In this document: positions 42,911-53,016 of the stretch, one piece after another
How positions within the stretch are numbered: position 1 is the first letter of the stretch
How the letters are laid out: every line of letters begins with the position of its first letter
Source of the DNA: Shinella yambaruensis
GTDB taxonomy: Bacteria > Pseudomonadota > Alphaproteobacteria > Rhizobiales > Rhizobiaceae
Assembly (NCBI RefSeq): GCF_022899355.1
Contig: NZ_JALJCK010000003.1
Coordinates: 62,001 to 126,000 of the forward strand
Length of the DNA stretch: 64,000 nt
Direction: 5' to 3'
Made by a program: the position numbers and the translations under genes
The notes under the pieces: model-generated
Databases searched by the model: none
What the model was told of the DNA's origin: nothing
Seen by the model: only the letters and a program-made list of their open reading frames with translations

Positions 42911-45900
42911 TTACTCCGCCGGGCTTGCCGCCGGTGCCGGCTCCTCCTTTTTCTTCCTGCCGTAGCCGAACAGCTTCATCACGAAGACGAAGAAGACCGG
43001 CACGAAGAAGATGGCGAGCACGGTGGCGGTGATCATGCCGCCCATCACGCCCGTGCCGATGGCGCGCTGGCTGCCCGAGCTTGCGCCCGTCGCGATCGCC
43101 AGCGGCAGGACGCCGAGCGTGAAGGCCAGCGAGGTCATCAGGATCGGCCGGAAGCGCAGGTGGCAGGCCTCGATCGTCGCGTCGATCAGCGACCTGCCCT
43201 CCGCCATCAGGTCCTTGGCGAACTCGATGATCAGGATGGCGTTCTTCGCCGAAAGGCCGATGATCGCGATCAGGCCGACCTTGAAGTACACGTCGTTCGA
43301 CATGTCGCGCAGCGTGACCGCGATGACCGCGCCGATGACGCCGAGCGGCACGACGAGGATGACCGCGAACGGGATCGACCAGCTTTCATAGAGTGCCGCA
43401 AGGCACAGGAACACCAGGAGGATCGAAAGGCCGACGAGGATCGGCGCCTGCGAACCGGACTGGATTTCCTGCAGGGACTGGCCCGTCCACTCATAGCCGA
43501 AGCCCGGCGGAAGCTGGGCGGCAAGCCGCTCCATCTCGGCGATGGCATCGCCCGAGGAGAAGCCCGGCTTGGTGTCGCCGCTGAAGCGGACGGACGGATA
43601 GCCGTTGTAGCCGACCGTCTGCGTCGGCGCCTTCACCCATTCCACGCTCGCAAAGGCCGAGATCGGCACCATGCCGCCGTTCGAATTGCGCACGTTGAGG
43701 TTCAGGAGGTCGGCCACCTGCATGCGCTCGCCCTGGTCCGCCTGCACCGTCACGCGCTGCATGCGCCCGGCATTCGGGAAGTCGTTGACATAGGTCGAGC
43801 CGAGGTTTGTCGAGATCGTCGAGTTGATGTCGGCGAAGGTCACACCGAAGGTGTTGGCCTTCTCGCGATCGATCATGACGTTGACCTGCGCGGCATCCGG
43901 CATGCCTTCGACGCGCACGCCCGCCACGACATTGCTCTGCGCGGCAAGGCCGAGAAGCTGGTCGCGGGCCGCCGAGAGCGCCTCCTGGCCGAGGCCGCCG
44001 CGGTCCTGCAGGCGGAAGGAGAAGCCGCCCGTCGTGCCGAGACCCTGGATCGGCGGCGGCGACAGCGCGAAGCTGATCGCGTCCTTGATCTGGCTCATCG
44101 CGACGGTCGCCCGGCCGGCGATCGCCTGCGCGGCGTTTTCCGGTCCGCGCTCGCTCCAGTCCTTCAGCGTCACGAAGGCTAGGCCGGCATTCTGGCCCGC
44201 ACCGAAGAAGGAGAAGCCGTTGATGCCGACGATGGTGTCGACCGCCGTTTCCTGGCCGAAGATCTTCTCGGTCTGGGACAGCACCTCGTCCGTGCGGTGG
44301 CCGGTCGCTTCCGAGGGCAGCTGCATCATGACGATGACGAAGCCCTGGTCCTCATCCGGCAGGAACGAGGACGGCAGCTTCATGAACATGTAGCCGAGGC
44401 CCGCGAGGATGGCGAGGTAGATCACCATGAACCGGCCGGCACGGCGGATCAGCCAGCCGACGCTGCCGCTATAGCTCCTCGACGTCCTGTCGAAGCTGCG
44501 GTTGAACCAGCCGAAGAAGCCGCGCTTGGCATGGTGATGCCCCTTCGGCACCTGCTTGAGGAAGCTGCCGGCCAGCGCCGGCGTCAGCGAGAGCGCCAGG
44601 AACGCCGAGAACAGGATCGAGACGACCATCGTCAGCGAGAACTGCTGGTAGATGACGCCGACCGCGCCCGGGAAGAAGCCCATCGGGATGAACACCGAGG
44701 CGAGCACAAGCGTGATGCCGATGACGGCGCCGGTGATCTGCTTCATCGCCTTGCGGGTCGCCTCCTTCGGCGGCAGGCCTTCTTCCGACATGATGCGCTC
44801 GACGTTCTCCACGACGATGATCGCATCGTCGACGAGGATACCGATGGCAAGCACCATGGCGAACATGGTCAGAACGTTGATCGAGAAGCCCATGGCAAGC
44901 ATGACGGCGCAGGTGCCGAGCAGCGCCACCGGAACGACGAGCGTCGGGATGATCGTGTAGCGGATGTTCTGCAGAAACAGGAACATCACGAGGAACACCA
45001 GGCCGACGGCCTCGAGCAGCGTGTGCAGCACCTTCTCGATCGAGACCTTCACGAAGGGCGAGGTATCGTAGGGAATCGAATATTCGAGGCCCGGCGGGAA
45101 GAACTGCGCCAGTTCGTCCATGCGCGCCTTGATCGCCTCCGATGTCTGCATGGCATTGCCGGTCGGCGAGAGCTGCACGCCGATCGCCGCCGAAGGCTGG
45201 CCGTTGAGACGGGTCGAGAAGGAATAGGTTTCGCCGCCCACCTCGACGCGGGCAACGTCACGCAAGCGCACGGCCGAGCCGTCCGCATTGGCACGCAGCA
45301 CGATGGAGCCGAATTCTTCCGGCGTCGTCAGCTGCCCCTTGATGTTGACGGGCGCTGCGATCTGCTGGGTGATCGGGTTCGGCTGGGCGCCGATGGAACC
45401 GGCGGCGATCTGCGCGTTCTGCGCCTGCACGGCGGCGGTGATGTCGGCCGCCGTCAGGTTGAGCCCGAGCATCTTGTCGGGGTCCAGCCAGATGCGCATG
45501 GAGCGCTGCGTGGCGAAGAGCTGTGCACGGCCGACGCCCGGCACGCGCTGGATTTCGGAAAGGATGTTGCGGTTGAGATAGTCGCCGAGGCTGATGGCGT
45601 CCATCGAGCCGTCGGTGGAGGTCAGCGAGACGATCAGGAGGAAGCCGGAGCCCGCCTCCTCCACCTGCACGCCCTGGCGGCGCACGGAATCGGGAAGGCG
45701 CGGCTCGACGCGGCTGATGCGGTTCTGCACGTCGACCGAAGCCTGGCTCGGATCGGTGCCGGGCGCGAAGGTGATGTTGATCTCGGCCGAGCCCGCGGCG
45801 CTCGAGGTCGATTCGAAATAGAGCATGCCCTCGACGCCGTTCAGCTCATCCTCGATGAGCTTGGTGACGCTCTGATAGGTGTCCTGCGAGGAGGCGCCGG

Positions 45901-46048
45901 AATAGGTGGTCGAGACCGAGATCTGCGGCGGCGCCACGTCCGGATATTGCGCGATCGGCAGAAGCGGGATGGAGATGGCGCCGGCGATCATGATGAAGAT
46001 CGCCACGACCCAGGCGAAAATCGGCCTGTCGATGAAAAAGCTGGGCAT
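42911..46048 (-). CDS. RND efflux permease, AcrB/MexB-like (second pump)
   Basis: Multidrug exporter subunit of 1,045 residues. It starts MPSFFIDRPIFAWVVAIFIMIAG, the classical AcrB/MexB N-terminus, and has the first large periplasmic loop (SGASSQDTYQSVTKLIEDELNG), GILVDDAIVVVENVERIM in the proton-relay helix, and GLSAKNAILIIEFAKDL late in the protein. The C-terminal tail is short and Lys/Glu-rich. ATG 46048 lies 12 bases after the adaptor stop. The frame extends upstream but only into antisense-like sequence. No outer-membrane channel gene is adjacent. Confidence 0.95.
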   Translation of the reverse strand: MPSFFIDRPIFAWVVAIFIMIAGAISIPLLPIAQYPDVAPPQISVSTTYSGASSQDTYQSVTKLIEDELNGVEGMLYFESTSSAAGSAEINITFAPGTDPSQASVDVQNRISRVEPRLPDSVRRQGVQVEEAGSGFLLIVSLTSTDGSMDAISLGDYLNRNILSEIQRVPGVGRAQLFATQRSMRIWLDPDKMLGLNLTAADITAAVQAQNAQIAAGSIGAQPNPITQQIAAPVNIKGQLTTPEEFGSIVLRANADGSAVRLRDVARVEVGGETYSFSTRLNGQPSAAIGVQLSPTGNAMQTSEAIKARMDELAQFFPPGLEYSIPYDTSPFVKVSIEKVLHTLLEAVGLVFLVMFLFLQNIRYTIIPTLVVPVALLGTCAVMLAMGFSINVLTMFAMVLAIGILVDDAIIVVENVERIMSEEGLPPKEATRKAMKQITGAVIGITLVLASVFIPMGFFPGAVGVIYQQFSLTMVVSILFSAFLALSLTPALAGSFLKQVPKGHHHAKRGFFGWFNRSFDRTSRSYSGSVGWLIRRAGRFMVIYLAILAGLGYMFMKLPSSFLPDEDQGFVIVMMQLPSEATGHRTDEVLSQTEKIFGQETAVDTIVGINGFSFFGAGQNAGLAFVTLKDWSERGPENAAQAIAGRATVAMSQIKDAISFALSPPPIQGLGTTGGFSFRLQDRGGLGQEALSAARDQLLGLAAQSNVVAGVRVEGMPDAAQVNVMIDREKANTFGVTFADINSTISTNLGSTYVNDFPNAGRMQRVTVQADQGERMQVADLLNLNVRNSNGGMVPISAFASVEWVKAPTQTVGYNGYPSVRFSGDTKPGFSSGDAIAEMERLAAQLPPGFGYEWTGQSLQEIQSGSQAPILVGLSILLVFLCLAALYESWSIPFAVILVVPLGVIGAVIAVTLRDMSNDVYFKVGLIAIIGLSAKNAILIIEFAKDLMAEGRSLIDATIEACHLRFRPILMTSLAFTLGVLPLAIATGASSGSQRAIGTGVMGGMITATVLAIFFVPVFFVFVMKLFGYGRKKKEEPAPAASPAE

Positions 46049-46059
46049 CGTCCGGATCC

Positions 46060-47343
46060 TTACTTTGCCTGCTCGGCCTTGGCGGCGTCGTCGCCGCCTT
46101 CGGCCTTGCCGGTCTCGCCGGTCTGGGCAGCGCCCTCCGTGGTGGCGGCGTCGCCCGCCTGGGCCGCGCCGCCTTCGGCAGCCGGCTGCTGGGCGCCGGC
46201 GACCGCGCCCGGGTTCCATTCCGCCGGAACGACTTCACCGCCCGGCTGAACCTTCTGGAAGCCTTCGACGATGATCTTCTCGCCATCCTTCAGGCCATCG
46301 GTGATGACCCAGCGCGTGCCGGCCGCGCGGCCGACGCGGACGCTGCGGGTGCCGGCCTTGTTGTCGGCGGAGACGACATAGACGAGCGCGCTGCCCGACG
46401 AGTCGCGCTGGACGGCCTGCTGCGGCACGAGCACGGCATTCTTCTCGATGCCCTGCTCGATCTGCACGCGCACATACATGCCCGGCAGCAGGTCGCCGTC
46501 CGGGTTCGGGAATTCGCCGCGCAGCGTCACCTGGCCGGTCGTCTCGTCGACGGCGGCCTCGGAGAACAAGAGCTTGCCCGGATGCGGATAGGCCGAGCCG
46601 TCGTCCAGCACCAGCTTGACGTCGGCGGAATTGTTGTCGGCCATCAGGTCGCCGTCCTCCAGCGCCTTGCGCAGGCGCATGAGATCGGTCGCCGACTGGG
46701 TGAAGTCGGCATAGACCGGATCGAGCTGCTGGATCGTCGCGAGGTTCTCCGTGCCGTTCGCCGACACCAGAGCGCCCTCGGTGATGAGCGCGCGGCCGAT
46801 GCGGCCGCTGATCGGCGCCTTGACCTCGGTATATTCGAGATTGAGCTTCGCGGTCGCAAGGCTCGCCTCGGCGATCGCGACATCCGCATCCGCCTGCGCC
46901 AGCTGGGCGACGGCGTCGTCATAGGTCTGCGCGGAGGCGACGTTCGACTTGCGCAGCTGCTCCTGACGCTCGGCCGTGTTCCGCGCCTGGGCCTGGACGG
47001 CCTTGGCACGGCGCAGCGTCGCCTCGGCGCTGTCGACCTGCACCTGGAACGGCGCGGGGTCGATGCGGTAGAGCACGTCGCCTTCCTTGACCTGCGAGCC
47101 CTGCTCGAAGATGCGCTCGATGACGATGCCGGTCGCCCGCGGGCGGACCTCGGCCGTGCGCGTCGCCGCGATACGGCCGGGAAGGTCATTGGTGATCGGC
47201 ACGTCTTCCGTCTTCACGGCGACGACGGCCACCTGCGGCGGCGGAAACGCAAAGCCGCCCTGCGGCGCCTGCTCGTCCTGACAGCCGGCGAGAATCAGAA
47301 GGGCGCCGAAGGTCGCAATCGAAATCGGTCTCGTGAAACGCAT
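46060..47343 (-). CDS. RND efflux periplasmic adaptor lipoprotein (second pump)
   Basis: Membrane-fusion protein, 427 residues. Signal peptide with a lipobox ending ILAGC, so it is lipid-anchored as AcrA is. Lipoyl halves RPRATGIVIERIFEQGSQVKEGDVLYRIDP and LEYTEVKAPISGRIGRALITEGALVS flank a helical hairpin (about 100-155). The last 60 residues are low-complexity, Ala/Gly/Glu/Lys-rich (GDAATTEGAAQTGETGKAEGGDDAAKAEQAK region), unusual in length for the family. ATG 47343 is preferred; ATG 47355 adds four residues. First gene of the pump operon, behind a TetR-type dyad. Confidence 0.94.
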   Translation of the reverse strand: MRFTRPISIATFGALLILAGCQDEQAPQGGFAFPPPQVAVVAVKTEDVPITNDLPGRIAATRTAEVRPRATGIVIERIFEQGSQVKEGDVLYRIDPAPFQVQVDSAEATLRRAKAVQAQARNTAERQEQLRKSNVASAQTYDDAVAQLAQADADVAIAEASLATAKLNLEYTEVKAPISGRIGRALITEGALVSANGTENLATIQQLDPVYADFTQSATDLMRLRKALEDGDLMADNNSADVKLVLDDGSAYPHPGKLLFSEAAVDETTGQVTLRGEFPNPDGDLLPGMYVRVQIEQGIEKNAVLVPQQAVQRDSSGSALVYVVSADNKAGTRSVRVGRAAGTRWVITDGLKDGEKIIVEGFQKVQPGGEVVPAEWNPGAVAGAQQPAAEGGAAQAGDAATTEGAAQTGETGKAEGGDDAAKAEQAK

Positions 47344-47428
47344 GGGTTCTTCCATAAGCGGTGCCGCCCGAAGCGCGGCAGGGTCCTGAAAACGTGAAGA
47401 TGCGGTGATCGCAGGACCACCGCATCGC

Positions 47429-47452
47429 AACATACAAACAACGCTGTATGTT
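47429..47452. promoter_or_regulatory. AcrR/TtgR-type dyad operator before the second efflux operon
   Basis: AACATACA and TGTATGTT are perfect 8-bp arms around an 8-base centre, a layout typical of TetR operators for multidrug pumps. It lies 86 bases before the adaptor start. Next to it (47399-47426) is a second inverted repeat, GATGCGGTG / CACCGCATC, which would form a hairpin in the leader RNA. The regulator encoded at the end of the same operon is the likely binder. Confidence 0.75.
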
Positions 47453-47512
47453 AGTTTCTGACGTTTGACAATCACTGCCGCGGCGCCAATCACGGACTTG
47501 TGATGAGGGTCC

Positions 47513-48514
<1,002 letters not shown>

Positions 48515-48524
48515 TGATATCCCC

Positions 48525-49589
48525 TTAAAACTTGACCGGTTGGCCGGTTCTGACACTTTCATCGGCCGCCAGGCAGATCCTCAGCGACTGCACCGCGTCG
48601 TCCATGTGCCGCGTGAGGTCGATGTCCTCGCGGATCGCCTTCAGCACATAGGCCTGCTCGCGGTCGCACAGTTCCTGGTGGCAGGGCTCGCCGGCCATCT
48701 TCAGGTCCTCGTCCGGCGACAGGAACCTGCCGTCCGGGCCGGTGGCCGCGTTGTGCAGGCGGATGACCGCCGTCTTGGTGTGGGTGTCGATGTCGTCCGA
48801 CTTGGCGTTCGGGTCCATGACGATAGAGACGGAGCCGTTCGGCGACATGACGTCCTTCACGAAGAAGGCCGTTTCCGAGATCATCGGCCCCCAGCCCGCC
48901 TCGTACCAGCCGAGCGAACCGTCGTCGAAAAGCACCTGGAGATGGCCGTAATTGTACATGTCCGGCGCGATCTCGTCGGAGAGGCGCAGGCCCATGCCGC
49001 GCACCTCGACCGGTTTGGCGTCGGTGATCTGGCACATCACGTCGACATAGTGCACGCCGCAGTCGACGATCGGCGGCGTCGTCTGCATCAGCGCCTTGTG
49101 GGTCGCCCAGGTCGGCCCGCTCGACTGCTGGTTCAGGTTCATGCGGAAGACATAGGGCCCGCCGAGCTTGCGCGCCTCCTCGATGAGCCGCATCCAGGAA
49201 GGATGGTGGCGCAGGATGTAGCCGACGACGAGCTTGCGGCCGTTCGCCTTCGCGCAGGCCACCACCCGCTCGGCATCCGCCACGGTCGTCGCCAGCGGCT
49301 TTTCGAGGAAGACATGGGCGCCCGCTTCCATCGCGGCGATCGCATATTCGGCATGGCTGTCCGAATAGGTGTTGATCGAGCAGAGCTCCGGCTTCAATTC
49401 GCGCAACGCGTCGGGGAAGGACGGATGGATCTCGTAGCCCTCCAGCCCCGCCGGGACGGGAACCTTCGAGCGGTTGACGAGGCCGATGATCTCAAAGCCC
49501 GGATTCTCATGGTAGGCGAGCGCATGGCTGCGGCCCATATTGCCGAGGCCGGCGGACAGGACGCGAATGGGGGATGTGGCAGAACTCAC
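48525..49589 (-). CDS. Gfo/Idh/MocA-family oxidoreductase in the sugar-uptake operon
   Basis: NAD(P)-dependent sugar dehydrogenase-type protein, 354 residues from GTG 49589, which overlaps the upstream permease stop (coupled). The Rossmann block is [21 protein letters not shown]; the family signature [17 protein letters not shown] (catalytic Lys in EKP) follows, and the substrate domain holds [11 protein letters not shown]. Substrate is likely the sugar brought in by the same operon, probably an amino-sugar or anhydro-sugar derivative. Its presence inside an ABC operon with murQ and nagA suggests an oxidative step in the pathway beyond simple deacetylation. Confidence 0.88.
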   Translation of the reverse strand: MSSATSPIRVLSAGLGNMGRSHALAYHENPGFEIIGLVNRSKVPVPAGLEGYEIHPSFPDALRELKPELCSINTYSDSHAEYAIAAMEAGAHVFLEKPLATTVADAERVVACAKANGRKLVVGYILRHHPSWMRLIEEARKLGGPYVFRMNLNQQSSGPTWATHKALMQTTPPIVDCGVHYVDVMCQITDAKPVEVRGMGLRLSDEIAPDMYNYGHLQVLFDDGSLGWYEAGWGPMISETAFFVKDVMSPNGSVSIVMDPNAKSDDIDTHTKTAVIRLHNAATGPDGRFLSPDEDLKMAGEPCHQELCDREQAYVLKAIREDIDLTRHMDDAVQSLRICLAADESVRTGQPVKF

Positions 49590-50425
49590 TTGACTGCTCC
49601 CGAAGTGATGCCGCGGATCAGCTGCCGCGAGAAGATGAAGTAGAGGATGAGAACGGGCAGGATCGCGAGCGAGAGCGCGGCGAGCACTGCATTCCAGTTG
49701 GTGACGAACTGGCCGATGAAGATCTGCGAGCCCAGCGTCACCGTCTTGGTCGCCTCGCTCGGCGCCAGGATCAGCGGAAACCACAGGTCGTTCCAGATCG
49801 GGATCATGGTGAAGACCGCGACCGTTGCCATGGCCGGCCTGACGAGCGGCAGGACGAGGCGGAAGAAGATCGCATATTCCGAAAGGCCATCGATGCGTCC
49901 GGCATTCTTGAGGTCGTCGGAGACGGTCCGCATGAACTCGGAGAGGATGAAGACGGCGAGCGGGATGCCCTGCGCGGTATAGACGAGGACCAGCGCCGTC
50001 AGCGTGTTGACGAGCCCCGTCGCCACCATGCCCTGCAGGATCGCCACCGTGCCGAGACGGATCGGGATCATGATGCCGATGGCAAGGTAGAGGCCCATCA
50101 GCGTGTTGCCGCGGAAGCGGTATTCCGAGAGCGCGAAGGCAGCCATGGCGCCGAACAGCAGCACCAGCGCGATGGAGGCCACCGTGACGATGAAGCTGTT
50201 CTGGAAGTAGGTCGCGAAATCCCCCTGCCCCAGCACCGTCGTATAGCCGACGAGGTCGAAGGTCTCCGGCGTCGGAAGCTGCATCGGGTTGCGGAAGATG
50301 GCGTTGCGATCCTTCATCGAGTTGATGAGCGTCAGGAACACCGGGAAGACCGAGATGATCGCGTAGCCGATCAGCGCCAGGTGGACGAGCGACGTGCGGG
50401 TCAGCGAAGTGCGTGCTTTGGACAT
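49586..50425 (-). CDS. Sugar ABC transporter permease (MalG type)
   Basis: A 279-residue inner-membrane subunit with six hydrophobic segments and the ATPase-docking loop KNAGRIDGLSEYAIFFRLVLPLVRPAM (EAA-type). It lies 15 bases after the first permease. N-terminal part contains HLALIGYAIISVFPVFLTLINSMKD, as in carbohydrate permeases. Operon member between the first permease and the Gfo/Idh gene. Confidence 0.93.
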   Translation of the reverse strand: MSKARTSLTRTSLVHLALIGYAIISVFPVFLTLINSMKDRNAIFRNPMQLPTPETFDLVGYTTVLGQGDFATYFQNSFIVTVASIALVLLFGAMAAFALSEYRFRGNTLMGLYLAIGIMIPIRLGTVAILQGMVATGLVNTLTALVLVYTAQGIPLAVFILSEFMRTVSDDLKNAGRIDGLSEYAIFFRLVLPLVRPAMATVAVFTMIPIWNDLWFPLILAPSEATKTVTLGSQIFIGQFVTNWNAVLAALSLAILPVLILYFIFSRQLIRGITSGAVK

Positions 50426-50440
50426 GTCCGGCCCTCCCGA

Positions 50441-51391
50441 TCAGAACTGGTAGCGACGCATGCGCCGCTGGATGGCGAAGAGATAGAGCGAGACGCCGGC
50501 GAGGATGATGAGGAACATGACCGTCGCGATCGTCGCACCCATCGAGCGGTCACCGAGCTGGAGCTGGAAGCCGAAGAAGGTGCGGTAGAGCAGCGTGCCG
50601 AGGATGTCGGTGGACTTGTCAGGCCCCGCCAATGCGCCCTGCACGGTGTAGATGAGGTCGAAGGCGTTGAAGTTGCCGACGAAGGTGAGGATCGAGATGA
50701 TGCCGATGGCGGGCAGGATCAGCGGCAGCTTGATCTTCCAGAACTGGCTCCAGCCGGTGACGCCGTCGCATTCGGCCGCCTCGATCACCTCTTCAGGGAT
50801 GTTGAGCAGCGCCGCATAGATCAGCATCATCGGAATGCCGACATATTGCCAGACCGAGATCAGCGACACGGCGATCAGCGCCGAACCCGGCTTACCGAGC
50901 CAGGGCGAGAAGAAGGACTTCAGGCCGACCAGATCCATCAGGTAGGGCGAGACGCCCCAGATCGGCGAGAGGATCAGCTTCCAGATGAAGCCGACGATCA
51001 CGAAGGACAGCAGCGTCGGCAGGAAGATCGCCGTGCGGTAGAAGGCGGCAAAGCGCAGCTTCGGGATCGACAGCATGGCCGCGAGCGCCACCCCGATCGG
51101 GTTCTGCACCAGCATGTGGATGATGAAGAAGATGACGTTGTTCTTCAGCGCGTTCCAGAAATCGGCCGCCCAGCGCTCGTCGCCGAACAGCACCTTGAAG
51201 TTGCCGAGGCCAACGAAGGCCGGCTGGCCGTCCACCGTGTTGAACAGCGACAGGCGCAGCGTCTCTATGAGCGGCAGGATCATGACCGCCGAATAAACGA
51301 TGAAGGCCGGCAGCAGGAAAACGCCGATATGCCAGCGCCTTGGCCGCCTGATCGGCCCCGTTGCCTCATGGGAAGAAGGTATGTCGCTCAT
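50441..51391 (-). CDS. Sugar ABC transporter permease (MalF type)
   Basis: A 316-residue permease with an N-terminal cytoplasmic stretch, then HIGVFLLPAFIVYSAVMILPLIETLRLSLFN and five further membrane segments; the docking loop EAAECDGVTGWSQFWKIKLPLILPAI is intact. ATG 51391 is preferred over a longer frame because the extension is not permease-like. The 321 bases to the binding-protein gene contain a RIME-like repeat and no gene, so the repeat may lower expression of the downstream permeases relative to the binding protein. Confidence 0.93.
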   Translation of the reverse strand: MSDIPSSHEATGPIRRPRRWHIGVFLLPAFIVYSAVMILPLIETLRLSLFNTVDGQPAFVGLGNFKVLFGDERWAADFWNALKNNVIFFIIHMLVQNPIGVALAAMLSIPKLRFAAFYRTAIFLPTLLSFVIVGFIWKLILSPIWGVSPYLMDLVGLKSFFSPWLGKPGSALIAVSLISVWQYVGIPMMLIYAALLNIPEEVIEAAECDGVTGWSQFWKIKLPLILPAIGIISILTFVGNFNAFDLIYTVQGALAGPDKSTDILGTLLYRTFFGFQLQLGDRSMGATIATVMFLIILAGVSLYLFAIQRRMRRYQF

Positions 51392-51566
51392 GGCCCAGCG
51401 TGCCCCGTCCGGTTGTTGTTGGTTAGGTCCGCATGCACGGACGCGTTGCGCGGCCGGTTGTGCCGCACATGACAAATTCAGCATACACGATAGTGCCGGG
51501 GTCGCTCCCCGATTTTGCCTTGCGGCGTCCTGACCTCTCCATCTTCGGAAAGATCGGGGGCACCCA

Positions 51567-51679
51567 GCCCCTCATCCGGCCTGCCGGCCACCTTCTCCCC
51601 GCAAGCGGGGAGAAGGAGACTTGCCGCAACGTCTCGGTCCCCTCTCCCCGCTTGCGGGGAGAGGGCTGGGGTGAGGGGC
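51567..51679. repeat. RIME-like intergenic mosaic repeat, copy C
   Basis: Starts GCCCCTCATCCGGCCTGCC, has palindromic blocks around CCCCGCAAGCGGGG and CCCCGCTTGCGGGG, and ends GTGAGGGGC. Its first 50 bases match copy A with one difference. It lies inside the ABC operon between the binding-protein gene and the first permease. Transcribed hairpins here could protect the binding-protein message, a known way of getting more binding protein than permease. The rest of the 321-base gap shows nothing else. Confidence 0.85.
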
Positions 51680-51712
51680 ATTCCCCTCCCCGCACATTAA
51701 TTTGTCCCGGTC

Positions 51713-52972
51713 TTAGTTGGCCGGCTTGTACCAGCTGTCGAGGCCCTTCTGGAGCTTCTCGCCGGCCACCTCAGGCGTGTCCGTGCCGTTGATGACGTTG
51801 GCCGATTCGGTCCAGGTCTCGTTTTCGAGGTTCGGCGTGCCGCGCGACAGGATCTGGTAGGTCGAGCGGATCGTCGGCTGGCACTTCTCGCGCCAGGAGA
51901 CGAATTCCTGCGCCAGCGGGTCGTTCATCTTCACGGCCGTCGAGTTCAGGCTGAAGAAGCCCGGCAGCGAGTTGGCGTAGATGTCGGCGAATTCCGGCGA
52001 GGCGACGAAGCTCAGGAACGTCTTGGCGGCCTCCGCATTGCCGCTCTTGGCGTTGAGGCCGATGCCGATGTCGTTGTGGTCCGAGATGTAGCAGGTGTCG
52101 CCGGCATTCTTCACCGGCGGCGGGAACGCGCCCATCTTGAACTGCGCCTGCGTGTTGAACAGGCCGATTTCCCACGAGCCGGCCGGGTAGATGGCAGCGC
52201 GGCCGAGCGTGAAGAGGTTCTGGCTGTCCGGATAGGTCTGGGCTTCGAAACCGTCGCCGAGATAGTCCTTCCACTTGGCGAGAACGCGGTAAGGCTCGAC
52301 CCAGGCGTCGTCGGTCAGCTTCTGCGTGCCGGCGATCAGCGCCTTGCGGCCTTCCTCGCCCTTCCAGTAAGTCGGGCCGATGTTCTGGTAGCCCATGGTC
52401 GCGGCCTCCCAGAGGTCCTTCGTGCCCATGGCCATCGGGATGTAGCTGCCCTCTTCCTTGATCTTGTCGAGCGCGGCGAAGAATTCGGCTTCCGTTGCCG
52501 GAACGGCGATGCCGAGCTGGTCGAAGGCGTCTTTGTTGTAGATGAAGCCGTGGATGACCGAGGCCATCGGCACGCAGAAGGTCGTCGCGCCGTCGTCCGT
52601 CGTCCAGGCGGACTTGGCGACGTCGGAGAAGTTCTCCATGCCCGGCAGGTCGTTCAGGCCGGCAAGGTGCCCCTTGTTGAAGAGTTCGAGCGAGGCGTCG
52701 AACGGACGGCAGGTGATCAGGTCGCCGGCCGAGCCGGCGTCGAGCTTGGCGTTCAGCGCGGCGTTGTATTCGGTCGGCGCGGTCGGCGAGAAGACGACCT
52801 TGATGCCGGGATTCTTGGCTTCGAAGGCCGGGATGATCTTTTCCTGCCAGATGGACAGGTCGTCGTTGCGCCAGCTTTCGACCGTCAGCGTGACGTCCTG
52901 CGCCTGGGCAAGCCCGGCCGTGCCGAGGATGCTCGTGGCGAGCAACAGGCCTTTGATTGCGGTGCGTGTCAT
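51713..52972 (-). CDS. Sugar ABC transporter substrate-binding protein
   Basis: A 419-residue periplasmic protein of the MalE/UgpB-like group. Signal peptide IKGLLLATSILGTAGLAQA, cleaved near AQA-QD; the mature protein begins VTLTVESWRNDDLSIWQEKIIPAF. Aromatic and amide-rich segments (SAWTTDDGATTF, YWKGEEGRKALIAG, AAIYPAGSWEIG) are typical of the sugar cleft. GGGGAG precedes ATG 52972. It follows murQ on the same strand by 44 bases. Ligand probably GlcNAc, MurNAc or a short cell-wall or chitin oligosaccharide. Confidence 0.92.
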   Translation of the reverse strand: MTRTAIKGLLLATSILGTAGLAQAQDVTLTVESWRNDDLSIWQEKIIPAFEAKNPGIKVVFSPTAPTEYNAALNAKLDAGSAGDLITCRPFDASLELFNKGHLAGLNDLPGMENFSDVAKSAWTTDDGATTFCVPMASVIHGFIYNKDAFDQLGIAVPATEAEFFAALDKIKEEGSYIPMAMGTKDLWEAATMGYQNIGPTYWKGEEGRKALIAGTQKLTDDAWVEPYRVLAKWKDYLGDGFEAQTYPDSQNLFTLGRAAIYPAGSWEIGLFNTQAQFKMGAFPPPVKNAGDTCYISDHNDIGIGLNAKSGNAEAAKTFLSFVASPEFADIYANSLPGFFSLNSTAVKMNDPLAQEFVSWREKCQPTIRSTYQILSRGTPNLENETWTESANVINGTDTPEVAGEKLQKGLDSWYKPAN

Positions 52973-53016
52973 TTCATTCTCCCCTTTTATGCGCCGCGGC
53001 GCGTTTTGAGACCAGT

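Noticed and set aside
49574-51472. 632-codon open frame on the plus strand opposite the sugar permeases
   Set aside because: Composition is dominated by Asp, Glu, Arg, His and Gln, typical of antisense to membrane proteins; no family match.
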